From: Asterias amurensis | Lineage: Eukaryota > Echinodermata > Asteroidea > Forcipulatida > Asteriidae | Direction of reading: 5' to 3' | Assembly: GCF_032118995.1 (NCBI RefSeq) | Contig: NC_092662.1 | Coordinates: forward strand, 15,637,701-15,701,700 | Length of the DNA stretch: 64,000 nucleotides | Notes under the pieces: generated by a model | Databases searched by the model: none | Seen by the model: only the letters and a program-made list of their open reading frames with translations | What the model was told of the DNA's origin: nothing | Part shown: piece by piece, positions 42,701 through 57,700 of the stretch | Layout: every line of letters starts with the position of its first letter | Numbering within the stretch: the first letter of the stretch is position 1 | Made by a program: the position numbers and the translations under genes

Positions 42701-45700
42701 TATAATAATGTTCGAGCGCCATGAGCGTCACTGAGTGATGGATTTGAGCCCATACAAGGAGCCACTAATATTTATTATTATTAAATTCAAGCCCATACAA
42801 TTGTTAGCAAGCACTTCTTTGGCGATACCATGATATTATCGAATATCGCGATACCAATTTGGAAACGATTTCAATATCAGATCGATTTGGTTTTAATCGA
42901 AATATCGACATATCGCAATATATCGCGATATATGTCGATTAAGTATCACAATATCACGATGTATTGCCTAGCTGAGACATCTTGCACCCCATAGGTTTGG
43001 AGTAAAACCAGAAGAATAGGTCATTAAAACACAGGCTCTTATGCTATAACTGTCTCTTCTACAACTTTCACTGGGAGTTTGAAGACTGATGATGTCATAT
43101 TTAAATCTTCGCGATTATATCAAATATCGCGATATATTGTTGGCAATATCGTGATTAAAATAAATCGATATTGATGTTTACAGTAAGGGGATACACATAC
43201 AGAGTTGATAGCCATCTGCAGCGTATCTCTTGTAAAATGTACGACCATGGCCCAGTTTTTTTATACACACTTGTAAATAAATTGCAGAAAAAAAACCTTG
43301 GGTAATTTACTTTTTTTTGCGACTGGTTCTTTGTTAAATTTTGCTGCGACATGTAAAAGCAAAAGGACGGAAAGAGGTACTATATATAAGTAAATTTTAT
43401 TTGATTGTTAATGCAGGATTGGAGATAATTCAGTTTACAAAAGCAATAATGTAGCAGCTAAGCTGTCAGTTTAAACTTTTCATACCGCAAGAAGAGATTT
43501 TTTATGTTCAGTTTTCAGGGCTTGATCCTAACTTGGCACCTGCCTGCCCAGGGTAGATAAAATTCCTGTCGGGAAGATAAAGTTACAATCTTAAAAGTGA
43601 CCCACCGAGGTTGGTGGGCCAGAAGTTGTTGTAGTAAACTTTGTTGTAGCTGTACGTAAACAGCCTGAAAATAATATATTGAGCTGTAATACTGGTGGTA
43701 TAAAAAAAGCTTCATGGTTGTATGTTGCTGCTAAATGCATTTTATGTAGCGTATGTAGTTACGCCTGAGCTTGGTTCAGATGAAACTGTGTGGTTAACTG
43801 GGAGGCATGGAAGGTCATTTCATTTGTTATTTTTAGCCTGTCCCTCGGCCTAATAAAAGCTCAGTTACCTTGCAATGTTTATGTTTTCGCATGAATGCAT
43901 TCTAACTGTATAATGTAGTCATCAACATATCACAGGTCCAGTAATTTTTTTATTTATTTTCTTATTGACTGTCTCATAAAAATCACAGCCATAAATCCTT
44001 AGGTGTAGACGTACTTTACTGTTGTGCCACTGAATCATTTTTTTCCTTCTTTTTTCTTTTCGATGTTTTATTTTTTTACACACAACACACACTGGCTGCT
44101 TCCTCGAGTTACATGTAAACATATCAAGCATTTGTCACAGAGGGCTAAGTTCATGTAATCCGTGAAAGTTGAACTTGGCTGGCTAGGCTACCCCTACCTG
44201 CATAATTTATGTCCCCAGGGTGGGTAATTTTCTTGGCGTCCAAGGTCTGCCCATGTGGCTGCGTGCCTGTATATTCTGGTTGACCACATGGCGCCGCCTG
44301 TCATCGACAAGTCACTAGCACTCTGCTGCCAAATAAAGAGAAACAGAACTTTGACGGGAAAACTTTGTATTGGCGCATGTTTGTGAACAGATCCAGGCCC
44401 GATACTTCACAGAGGCAGCGAAGGCGATTGCCCTCATGCCCCCTGTTTATTGTCTTAGTGCCCTTAAAATGCTATGCCAGTAGAAGTTCACAATTTCACA
44501 ATGTAGGGTGTCCTTTACCTCTAAGAGAAAATGCCTTGGTGCCTGCCCTTGAAGCATGCCTGCTGATAATTTTTTTTTTCTTCCAACCTTTTGAAATGAT
44601 TTTTAGATTTTATGCGTCATGGTTCTATTCTTGACAGTTTGGACTTTTGCCTGGTTTCAATTGTGTCGTAATAGTAAGACGGCAAGTTGAACAACAAGAA
44701 TAGAAAGAAATACAAGAAGTGCTTTTGAAAACTTAACTGTTCAATTTGTTTTTCTAAAGAGTGGAACAACCATACGAGCTGAAAAGTTGGTATTTGTTGT
44801 TCGCTTTCAGGATAAAGCATTAGTGTGCATTAAAATAAATGTAGGCTGTGCTTAATTTTAGGCAGGAATCAATTTTTGACTCTACAAAGTGGCCGACCAT
44901 GTTTGATCGCAAAGTAAAACCATACCATACCCAAATAACTTGGTGACATGTTTGTGTATTATATCCTACTGTTTCTAACCATGCCTTTACAGCGAAAGGT
45001 TTCAAAGGCTTTTCATAGACCAACTTGCCCGATCCAAGGCAACATGTCCCTTTAAGATTTTTAAGTTTCGGTACCTAGATGACAAATTTATTTATCAGGA
45101 AGCTTAGTTTGAAAGAACAATAAACCAATTGAAACTAATTGATTCTACTCTGCGACTGAAAGTGTTTTCCACAACAATGGAAAAGTGAGTCGGGGTTCAT
45201 TCTTTCATCTGTTAACAATTTGTCACCATTGTATTTGTTTGAAAGAACAATAAACCTATTGAAACTAATTGATTCTACACTGCTACTGAAAGTGTTTTCT
45301 ACAATTGAAAAGTGAGTCAGGGTTCATTCTTTCATCCTTCTGACAATTTTTCACCATTTGTATTTGTTTTGAGACACGAAGAAAGTGTACAATCAGCAGC
45401 TGATTTCACAACCCTTTATGCAGCTGCGTAAGTGTACTTGCGCAACGTTTATTTATCCATGCCTCCCTGGTCATTGCCTTGGTGCCCTTGAAATGCTATA
45501 CAGTAGAAAACTAAAATTTCCTCATGGAATACCCATTTCAAGTAGAGAAAATGCCTTGGTGCCCTTGCCCTTTAAAACAAAGAAGCGTTACACGTCTGTA
45601 ATATTCAAAGAGTCTGATCATTCATGGAAATTGTTTGCCTACTGTACTTATTTTTGGCTTGTATAATGTATACAATTGCATTTTTATTTGATTTTGTTTG

Positions 45701-48700
45701 AGCTACAGTGCTTGTTCATCAGTCATTTAGTACGACTTAACTCCCACACATGATATCTGGTGAATATATAAATTTTATAAATAAATAGCCAGATTTTTCC
45801 TGAATTTTCCTTGCTTCACAATTACAGTTTTATCAATATGTTTATTATGTTTAAGTTTTTTTTTGTACTAGTGGCCATAAAAAAAAATAAAAAAATTACT
45901 GTTTACTTTACTTGTTAAGACTGCATAAATTTTGCATAGATACACGCCCTCACACGTTCAAAAACTCTGCAAATTCAAGCCTTCACAAAATGTAAACAAC
46001 TGCTGTGCTTAGAAATAGCAGTAGATTAATATGTTAATTCCCGAATTTCCCATTAGAAGTTATTATTTTGGATGCTGCAGGGTGTTTACATCTTCATTTG
46101 ATGACATCGTCCTCTAAACAAAATGACTAAATAAATATATAGTGCTTGACCCCCAGAGCTGAAATGGTGTCACACAAAATTGACCTGGGAGTGACATTGC
46201 TTGGCTGGTCCTGCATAACTGACCCAATTACATACAGCCCCAGTGATATTGCAGTCAGTGTATGTTAATGACTATTGCACTTGGACTATTTTCATATGAA
46301 GGTACGGAATGTACTTACGCAGTGACTGGGATGACCTCCTCAGTCTAAAGTGCCATTCACATGGCAGCAATTTAACTGGGGTCGCTTGCTTTAATTAAAG
46401 CATGGTTGTAATATAGCAATGTGCGACAAGATTTTGCAAGAGAACTTGGACAGTAGAAACAAGTGCTTTCCTTTCACATGAGGTAAATTTTGTAAAATTT
46501 TACGATCATGCTACAATTTAGCAATGGGCCCCTAGCTAACCTGCTTCAAAGGCACTGGACACCTATAATGGTAATTGTATAAGACCAGTGTTCTCACTTG
46601 TTGTAGCCATGGAGGTTCCTTCATGGTGTACCCCAACGTATAAAACCTGCAAGGCCTACATTGTACATGTAGTTCCCAAAAGATGCGAAGAACATAGACA
46701 TAAAATGTTTATGTACATCATTTATAATACATGGTATCTGATTAAGGCCTACATGTACATGTACATGAAATATGTTATGTATCGCAGGCCCGTATGCTTT
46801 GTTTTTACAAGGGCAAGAGCACCAAGGCATTTTCTCTTTGGCAAAGGCACACCCTAGGAGGAAATTGTAAATTCCTACTGGAGCATTTCAAGGGCACCAA
46901 GGCAATGGCAAGTGGCAACGGAGGCAATCGCCTCCGTTGCCTCCGTGAAGTATCAGGCCTGGTATCGTAAAGGCCTACTGGGTAGAGGGAGGACAAAATG
47001 TATTCTCTGCTTCTCGCATCCTTTGGGAATGTAGGCCTCGCATTTTATATTACCCACACTGCCTTTTTTTATATCCGTAGTTCATAATGCTGTTAATTCA
47101 CATTCAAATTTTAAGTCTATTTGCACTTTGCAATAGTGTTGTGTCAACCAGGTGAGTAAACCATCAAACAAACTGCCTAAATTTGGTAAAGTGTACCATG
47201 TTCAGTGGTACTGGCACAATGTACAGTACAGGTCTTTAGTTACAATACAGTGAGTCATTTATTCAGATCGGGTTCACCGTAAAGGGGTGCACTGGTCCAT
47301 TTTGAAACTTGAAAGGTTACAATCTTTGCGGTCCAATGCCTCTCTTAGAATGTAAATAAATGCGTTTTTATGAAAAGTACATTGCTGCCTTTATTGTTCT
47401 GACTATTTTTTAGAACTCATTTTCAAAAATGAACAAAGATTTATAAGAGAGACAAAAAACGTTTTTATGAAAAGTACATTGCTGCCTTTATTGTTCTGAC
47501 TATTTTTAGAACTTGTTTTGAAAAATGAACAAAGATTTATAAGAGAGACAAAAAACGTTAACGCTCTTCAGAAAATGTGATGGTCTTTGAACAACACTCA
47601 TTTTTGATTCGCTTGAGCTCACATATTGTCTAGTTGTTTTGGTGGAACAGATCCACTTTTGAAACGTAGTTTCGTAAGGCTAAGAAATGTAGAAAAGTTG
47701 TCTGAACTGTTGACTATTTTTAGAAATCATTATGAAAACGAAAAGTTTTAAAATTCCCTCAGGGAAAGTGATTTATAAAAGGGACAAAAAACCATTATTG
47801 TTATTCAGAACAACTTTTTGAGGGTATTTGGTCAACACTCATTTTTGGTTCGCTTGAACTGTCCAGTTTTTGGTGGAACAAATTCACATTGGATCGGTAG
47901 TTTTATAAATTCTTGACCCTTGGACCAAGGTTTCAGCTGGATTTGGTAAAATCAAAAGGGTTTCCACATTTGCTGGAAAGTTCAAAACTGGGTGTCTAAA
48001 ACGTTCACTTACAATACATTAAAGACACTGGACACTATTGGTAATTGTCAAATTCATAAAATAACAAACCTGTGAAAATTTGAGCTCAATCAGTCATCGA
48101 AGTTAAGAGATAATAATTAAAGAAAAAAACACCCTTGTCACATGGAGTTGTGTGCTTTTGATGCTTGATTTCGAGATAAGACCTCAAATTCTAAATCTGA
48201 GTTCTCAAAATCAAAGTCGTGGAAAATGACTTCTTTCTTGAAAACTAACCACTTCAGAGCGAGCCGTTTCTCACTATGTTTTATACTACCAACCTCTCCC
48301 CATTACTCGTTACCAAGTAAGGTTTTATGCCAATAATTGTTTTAAGTAATTACCAATAGTGTCCACTGCCTTTAACATGCAAATGACTGATAAAACGGCG
48401 TGTCCAAATTTAAAACGGGGTGTCCAGAAGACACCCAGGCACCCATAGCTAACCCTCTGGCTCATATCCTCCCTGCACCCCCTCCCCGTTTGTTTTGCTT
48501 CAAAATCCTTCATAACGTAAATTTTGTAAAAACTGTCAACTTTGATGAGATCAGTTTGCCTGGCATGTTGCCAAGAATGAGTGGTTATCCCACCGCTGCT
48601 GCCGTATTTATGTAGGATGTTCAAGTCTAAATCTTTCAAATCTTGAGTGAAGCTACAGAGTCATAGGTTTTGTAAGCATTTGTAGAGTAAAGTGCTATTC

Positions 48701-51700
48701 ACACGAACAGCAATTTAACAGTGGTCCCTTGCTTATTTGTAGCATGGTTGTAAAATGGTTGCAATTGTTTGACACGATTTTACAATTGAGACCTTGGACA
48801 GTTCACAAACTGTTCTTTAACAAGAGGTACATTTTGTGAAAGTGTATAACCACGCTACAATTTAGCAAGGGACCCTTGCTAAATAGCTCTCGTGTGAAAG
48901 TGATTGTTGTTGAATTGTAGGTGTTTTTTTGGAATCAGAGCAAGACCCCAAACACCTGTTTTTTTCTATTCATTACCATACAGTGTTACTGCACTTTGTT
49001 GACCTTCATTTGGGTTGGACCTGTGGACCTCTGAGGGAAGGCACAGGTGAAGGGTTTATTTGCATACATGGTTATGATAGGATCATGCCGCATGATTATC
49101 AATTATCTCGGACTTCTTGGTATTTAAATAAATCTGTTTTAAAATGTACATAAATTTATTTTTGTATACAGCAAGATATCGTATTACACCCACAATGGAT
49201 GTTTGGACATGTTCCGACATCATGTACATGTACATGTATGTTCCTACACTGCTTTCTGGATATTGTTTTATTCCTTATCTTAATCCTAATCCTTACCCTA
49301 TATATACACTGCAGACTGCGTATAAAACCACGGCAGCCACATCAGCTGTGGTGCCCTGTGCCTTTGCCGTGGTGCCCTTCTCAAGGTTTTAGTACATTTT
49401 TCTCATACACTATGACTAAGTGGAAGAAGCCCTTCAGAGGAAAATTTCTGAGCCCCTTTAAGGATGAAATTCAACAAGGCCTGCAGCATGGTTCATACTT
49501 CCTGCCAAATTTTGACGAAATGAATAATTCTCATCTGTTTAAATGTTCTCATCGCTGCGAAAGCAGTCTTGTGATGTCAACATTTGTATTGCATTCGCAT
49601 TGGCAAGAAGTATGATCGGGCTTGATGCTGTACCGTATTTCTAACCTTAGAGTGTAGATCAGAAGGGGTTAACGGAATAAAAGGTTGCCTGAAGTCAGAA
49701 AATAGGATTGTCTAGTCTCAGAATATTAATAGTTGTCGCAACTTACATTACGTTCGGGTGTCAGAATATACATGAGGGGTGACAGAATATACATTGAGGC
49801 TGTCAGAACATACATCAGGGGTGTCAGAACATACATAGGAGGTGTCGGACCATCTAGAGTGGTCAACTGCAGTAAGGCACACTATCTGTGCATGTTTTGG
49901 CTAAGCTGTTGTTAAATAAATGTTATGATTGCAGTTGGGCTTCCCAACTACCTAGCCTGATGATGTAACACCTGAAAGATAACCTGTCACCCACTAACCT
50001 CAAATTGACTTATTAGTAATTCACAATGTCCATTGAAAAGGAGTAGGGCGCCCTCGCGCAGAGGTCAAAAGGAGTCTGCTCATTACTGGGCAACCCTAAA
50101 TGTATCTTGCAAATCCAGGGTTCTCTTGAAATCAATTCAAATAATTTGAGTGAGAAATTACTTCTTTCTCAAAAACAACGTTACTTCAGAGGGAGATGGA
50201 GGTTTCACAATGTTTTATACTATCAACAGCTCTCCATTGCTCGTTACCAAGTAAGTTTTGATGCTAATAATTATTTTGAGTAATTACCAATAGTATCCCG
50301 TGCCTTTAACTACTTGCCCGGGCCTAATGGTCACTGTATCTAGGAAGGAGAGTTGTGATTACGATCACCAGAGAGTGTGTGTTATTTTGATAACTCTGTG
50401 AACAATTTCCCCTGATTTAGATGTTAGGAAGACAACAAGGAAACTCTCTGAGTTCAGTGGTGTGTGCCAGTAACCACCTCGGGAGGAGCTTCTGGCCATT
50501 ATCAGCTTGCTCATATCCTGCACCTGGCTTGTCAAAACAAACTGTCGAAACAAACAAATACATACTTTGTGCAATAGAAAGGGAAATCATCGCTAGAGTT
50601 TCCCGTCTCATATTCAATTGCTTTGAAATGATATCATCGGTTTTCCATAACTTTTAAAGGAAGAGCTAACTACATTGTACATGGCCCATCTGATTTTTCA
50701 TTCTAGTTGGGCAATTGGTTTCACTAATGGCTTAATACACAGGCCTGTAAAGAGCAAGGGCACCAAGGCGTTTTCTTCATGGAACAGGGCACCCTATGAA
50801 GAAATTGTAAACATTTCTACAATACATTGTAGCATTTCAAGGGCACCAAGACAATACCAGCAAACCAGGGGGCATGGAGACAGTCGCCTATAGTGCCTCC
50901 GTGAATTATCAGGCCTGATGTTCATACTCTGTAACTTCACTGTTCAGTGTACAATGCTAAAACCACAAGCCGAAGAGCCGAGGTAGGCCTAATGGATGCC
51001 TTTCTGAGAAAGAGAAGAGGGGTAGGGCGTTGACCTTAAAAACTAAGGTCGTCTCACTACAGGCATTTAAGGGTTTTTGATACCTTTTGTATATCAAGTG
51101 TTTGGCCATGACGTTAATCCTTACTCACTGTGAATGAAAATTTCTACCTCCATGATGTAATAAAAGTTACCTGTGTAGAAGTTTCAGCTTCATAAGTCAT
51201 CAAGTTTTTGAGGGAAAAAAAAGTGAAAGTCACAGAGCAAAGTTTTCTGGAGAGTCGTGTGAATCAATTGTACATGTGGTCTTGGTGCCCCTTCAAAAGT
51301 TTCTTACAGCCTTCGAGATTTTGTAATGGAAGTGCCCTTTGCAAAATGGAAGTGACCTTGCCCTTTTCAAATGTGAAATTCCAGGCCTGTGTACCTAGAT
51401 ATTTCCAAAGACAAATGGGATCAACATTCTCTTAGTGGTGTTAAAAAAAAACTTAAAGGCAGTGGACACTATTGGTAACTACTCAGAATAATTATTAGCA
51501 TAAAACCTTTCTTTGTGACGAGTAATGGGGAGAGGTTGGTGGTATAAAACATTGTGAGAAACGACTCCCTCTGAAGTGCCATAGTTTTCAAGAAAGAACT
51601 AATTTTCCACGAATTTGATTTCGAGACCTCAGATTTAGAACTTGAGGTCTCGAAATCAACCATCCAAACGCACACAACTTTGTGTGACAAGGGTGTTTTT

Positions 51701-54700
51701 TTCTCTCATTATTATCTCGAAGTTCGATGACCGATTGAGCTCAAATTTTCACAGGTTTGTTATTTTATGCATATGTTGAGATACACCAAGAGAGAAGACT
51801 GGTCTTTGACAATTACCAATGTCCACTGCCTTTAAGACACTAAACTGTGAAGACAGATTGCATTTTGATACTGTGTCTTCAACTGGTCTACATTGTAGTA
51901 ACAGTTTTGAGAAAGAAGCCTTCTAAGTCTTTTCAACATTAACCTTAAAATTCAAGCGCTGGGCACACACACAACAGGATTAATGGTAAAAGGAAAAAAG
52001 GCATTTCCCAGCACACTTCAAAATTAAACAAAATTTATCGAAATTACCTCACCATACGACGTGTACATCCTTGACAAATTGATTTGTCATTTATTTTCAC
52101 TGTTCGTGTGGTTTTTTTAATCCATGAGGGAGAAATTATTTTTATGCAAAACAGAAAACTGCCGTAGGCAAGTTGACCTCAAAACATGCCAAATATTATG
52201 CTGCAGCTCCCTGCTGGTTCTACAACAACATGATATAGAGTATGACATTTACATACTGCAGTGTACATGATGCAATAGGATAATATTGAAAGATGTTTTC
52301 AATTAAAGGCAGTGGACACGATTGGTAATCTACTCAAAAAAATTATTAGCATAAAACCTTACTTGGTAAGGAGTAATGGGGAGCTGTTGATAATAAAGAC
52401 ATTGTGAGAAAGGCCTTCCCCTGAAGTAACATAGTTTTCCAAGAATTTGATTTTGAGACGTCAGATTTAGAATCGAGGTCTCGAAATCAAGCATATGAAA
52501 GCGTACAACTTTGTGTGACAAGGGTGTTTTTCTTTTATTAATATCTCACATTTTTGACGACCAATTGAGCTCAAATTTTCACAGGTTAGTCATTTTTATG
52601 CATACATATGTTGAGATACACCATGTGAGAAGATTGGTCTTTGACAATTACCAATAGTGTCCAGTGTCTTTAATACTCTATCGAAAGCTGTTCAGTAAGG
52701 TTTTGTTCTCATAAATTTTATAAGTGATGACCAAACGTATCCTATCCTTTAAGATTTTTAGGTACACTGTAGATACGTGTATGATGTATGAATGTAGCAA
52801 CCTTTTCCTGGCAGTCCATCTGCCCATCTGTCATGTGTGTGTGGAGAGGAGGAGTGTTCTGTTTACAGCGCTGTAAGCCATCTATATTAAATAATCAATT
52901 TCCAAAAGTAAAACATGAGGAACATTAAAGATGTAGTGCCAGCATTTACATGCCTGATACTTCACAGAGGCAACAAAGGCAATTGCCTCCATGTCCCCTT
53001 GTCATTGCCTCGGTGCCCTCGAAATGGTCAAGTAATTTTGTTTCCCTCATAGGGTGTCCTTTACCGAGGAGGAAATGCCTTGGCGCCCTTGCCCTTTCTA
53101 AAAACGAAGCATTTAGGCCAGCATTTAAAACTTCCGTTCCAGTACACATGCTGTATCGTGGCCCAATTTCATTTAAGCTGTTTACCAGAAAGCAAATTTT
53201 GTTTGCCTGTACGAAAATTTTGTTTGCATACTGTGGCAGAAAAACTTGCACCAAAATGACCTTGACTTCATGAAGGCGAAAATGTAATTAATTTTTTAAG
53301 CAACCCAGACGATTTGACAGCGTATCATGTATCATGATTATGTTTGAGCTTTGATCATTAGTTGAGCGTTTTTTTTTCTTCTCGTGTTCGGTTGTACCGC
53401 CGTGGTGATGCGGTTGTTCCAACCATGAAGTATTTCAAACCCTGCGAACGTGCGTATTTTGTGCAGTGTACGTATTCCTAGCGGTAAATTTTTCGTTCCA
53501 TAATTGGATACATTATGTCCCGAGCTGTGTCCCTGATTCCCTCATTAGGGTCGTTTCTCTCCAGTAATGTGGTCTACTAATTGAATACATAGAATGATGG
53601 GATAGCAGTATTCACATCCAATACATGGATACATCATTAGGCCCCCCCCCAAAAAAAAAACTTGTTATCGTCCCCACCCGCTTCCTTTTTTAAAGGCCAC
53701 CTCCCCCCCTTTTTTTCTTTTTCTAAATTATTTTTATATAAAGGATCAACTTCAATTTTCGTTGAAACAAAAAATACAGAAAAAGACACAGAAAAATATT
53801 GTTAAACAGAAACTGGTTACCAACCCAAATTGCTTAAAATTTACGTCGTTGTGACCGGTGCTCATCATCATGTCGAGCGCCATCTAGAAGCTCGAGCCTG
53901 CCCAGTGATTTTTCTCCGGATGTTCCGGTCCAGCATGCTCCACCCGTTTAAAGCGTAGCGTAGAAATTTGCAAAGCGTTATTTTGCTGCTTAACAGCTTT
54001 ATGAAACTGGGCCATGGTAAAAGTCTGCTGCCACCTACACACAAGAAGTCCCCCATGCTACATAATGTACATTGACAAAAACATTTGCAGCTGCCAGGAA
54101 ATAACAATTTAATAAATAAACCATCTGAAAATAGCAACAAATCTTTCGTTAGCTAAGAAGAAGCGCCACAGCGTATAGTTTTACATAATACTGAAAATGC
54201 TAAAAATAAATAGTAATTAACTATCTGTAAATAGTACCAAAATCATAAAAAATATGTACTCACAATGTTAGCCTCTATCCTGTTTTAAAAATAATCTGTT
54301 GTTTTTCCTTGCTCTTTTTTCTCTTTTTCATAGTTTCAGATGAAACTGGAATGTTAAAAATATATGATTTTTTTTTATAGAAAAATTACTTGTATGCCTT
54401 GGCGTCGTTGGTGGTTGTTTCATTCTTATTCATGAAAAATTGCACAATGTAAACAACAAGTTATAAAGTCTTAGTTTAATTGAATTGAAAATTGTGTTTA
54501 TTGCTGGTTGCAAACTGCTTACCAACTAATGGTATAGGCCCCTACATGTAAATGCAAACAATAAAATAAGTGACTCTGCTAAGTTCAAAGCTTCGGGTCA
54601 CTAACTATTTTGTGAATTGAACTGAATTGGGATTGTTAAGTTTAACCATTTGTACATGTAGTTTTTATTTTGTCTACATAGTACATTTAGAAGACATCCA

Positions 54701-57700
54701 GATTTATACTCTATGAGAGTTGTACTAGTAAGCTAATCCTCCAATCAGATTTGCAGAAACGGAATGGTGATATAAACCTACATATTGCACGGCGAATATC
54801 ACTACCTGCGTCTTGTGTGTTCAATGTTACGTTTCAAGTTTGCTTTGGCCTCGTTGTAGACGGGACGCAATTAGCGCTATATTTGTCCGTATTCCACTCG
54901 CGCTTGTGTGATAACTTATAGTATTAAAGGCAGTGGACACTATTGGTAATTACTCAAAATAATTATTAGCATAAAACCTTACTTGGTGACGAGTAATGGG
55001 GAGAGGTTGATGGTATAAAACATTGTGAGAACTGCTCCCTCGGAACAGCCATAGTTTTCGAGAAAGAAGTAATTTTCCACGAATTTGATTTTGAGACCTC
55101 GGATTTAGAATTTGAGGTCTCGAAATCAACCATCCAACTGCACACAAATTCGTGTAACAAGGGTGTTTTTTCTTTCATTATTATCTTGCAACTTCGACCA
55201 CCAATTGAGCTCAAATTTTCACAGGTTTGTTATTTTAAGCACATGTTGAGCTTCACCAAATGAGAAGACTGGTCTTTGACAATAACCATTAGTGTCCAGT
55301 GTCTTTAGGTAAATGAATGCCATGAAGTCTGTCTGTTTGAAATACTCATCTTATAAAAATACCTACATGTACATGGTCTGCATAAAAGTAATCAGATCGC
55401 AGAGAAAGTTTGATGAACTGACATTTAAAGAGCACACTACGACGCATCGGTGATCTTTCATGAAGTACTGGCATAAAAACAACCCTTAAAGGCAGTGGAC
55501 ACTATTGGTAATTACTCAAAACAATTATTAGCATAAAACCTTACTTGGTAACGAGTAATGGGGAGAGGTTGATAGTGTAAGCCATTGTGAAAAACGGTTC
55601 CCTCTGAAGTAACGTACATTGTAGTTTTCGAGAAAGAAGTAATTTTCCACGAGTTTGATTTTGAGACCTCAAATTTAGAATTTGAGGTCTCGAAATCAAG
55701 CATCTGAAAGCACACAATTTCCTGTGACAAGGGTGTTTTTTCTTTCATTATTGTCTCTCAACTTCGACGACCGATTTAGCTCAAATTTTCACAAGTTTGT
55801 TATTTTATGCATCTGTTGAGATACACTGAGTGAGAAGACTGGTCTTTGACAATTACCAATAGTGTCCACTGTCTTTAAGTTTTCAACATTATTTGAGAAG
55901 CAGATTTGTTTGTCTTCTAACCAGGATTTGAATTGGCCTTTGTTGGAAACAAATTTGTTCAAAATTAATATTTTGTTAAGCAAATATTTTTGTTTTGTTT
56001 TTCAATAAGTGTCATTCAGAGTAATTCACCTTCCAAAAGAAAAGAAAAAAGCAATGGTTTAAAAATTACAAGCATCCAAAAACAGCAATTTTATTTGACT
56101 CTCCTACATGTATAACAAAATCCTAAGTGATTAAACCCAGGGTAAAATGATTTCCTTATGAGCTCCAAATATATTTCTGATTTTTTTTCAAATTCATTTT
56201 AATAAATAATAACCCTGCTTATTAAATGTTGTTGTGCAATGACGTTATTTTTTTTACGTACAGTACAGTAAAAACTTCACCACAAATACAAACTGCAACC
56301 TTTGCTCATCATAATAGATTCCGAATAATATTTTATCTCAACTTGATCAAGAACATGTGTTAAATACATTGCCGAGTTAGGAGTAAACATATTACAGCCC
56401 CTGTCCATTGAGTCAGGGTATAATTCCTGCACTACTGCACACTCACGCATGCTCGCTCGCTCACTCGCGGTGTACGTACGCTGCGGCAGAGATAAACCCG
56501 TACATGTGGAACATTTCTTTTAATGGAGTGTGTGGGTTTGCATACAGCATTGAGAAAAGAAAAATGCACAGCGCTTGAAATTCTCCACACAACAGCTCTA
56601 CAACGTCAGTGCACAGTCATAGGTACGACACACACACACAAACAGAGCCAGCACTGTCTGGACTGTCTATATTGCATTACAAAGGTCACGGTCAGGTCAG
56701 CTTTGTGTCTATTTACATGGGGGCCTCGCTGCTTTGCCTGCCTGCGTGCGCTCAGGCTAACGGTAGCCATTTTGTCTGTCGTTGTATTTGGGTTCATTCA
56801 GAGGGAGTGTTTTTGTTCGTAGAGTGCGTGGGTTTGTTTGGGTATTCTACTTGGCTAGTATTTGGCGATTGTTTTTTATCATGTATTTGAAACAGGTGTA
56901 TGGGGTTTAAATGTTGGGATATATATAAGAGAGTGGAAAGCAATTAATGTGGAAAATTCTACATGTTTAGTTGCTGGGAACGATTTCATCCAGCACTTTA
57001 TTTAATTGAACAAGTTTTGTGCAGCTAGAATGGTAATATCGAGTACATGTAGCAAATGACGACTTTTGAAAATCGTCCTGACACATTTTGCTCTGCTACA
57101 CAAGGGAAAGGGGCATCTGTAAATTTATTTTTGCGGTACTTAAATATGATATGAAAAATAATAATTTTCTGGAAACGGTTTTTCATTTCTTTTATGAGCA
57201 TGTCCATCGGGCACCCAGTTGAGAATAATAAACTAAAATAAAAGTATTTTTTATTTTAATAATAATAAAAAGAGTAATCTAATCAATTTATATAGTGCTT
57301 TTTACAAATTTTATACAGAGTGCTTTAGAAAACAGCAGAAAGAGAAGTACAAAACTACACATAAAGCAATCAATAACAAATTTTACTACTCCACAATTTT
57401 CAAAAGATGCAGGCATTCATTATAGATATGAAGAAACAGAACAAAATAAAATAATAGCTATTCATACCAAGCAATAAATCAAGTGTTTTGACTTGAGGTG
57501 ATTATAATATTTTGTTTCGTTTTTGATCATAAATTTACATGCTGAGTTGATTCCAGCTGGAAAATGATCTGTTATGCCTTGAATCTTATTGAATTGTGGT
57601 GTTTAAAGGCAGTGGACACTATTGGTAATTACTCAAAATAGTTATCAGCATAAAACCTCACTTGGTAACGAGTAATGGGGAGAGGTTGATGGTATAAAAC

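Noticed and set aside
49199..49615. 138-codon plus-strand open frame as a membrane protein
   Set aside because: The Leu/Ile-rich start comes from low-complexity CTTAATCC repeats and the middle is the interspersed GGTGCCC repeat. No splice context or family resemblance.
56523..56822. 99-codon plus-strand frame as an alternative RXR N-terminus
   Set aside because: No in-phase donor leads to exon 2 from this frame that I could identify, and the sequence lacks any RXR A/B features; kept only as a possible promoter region.
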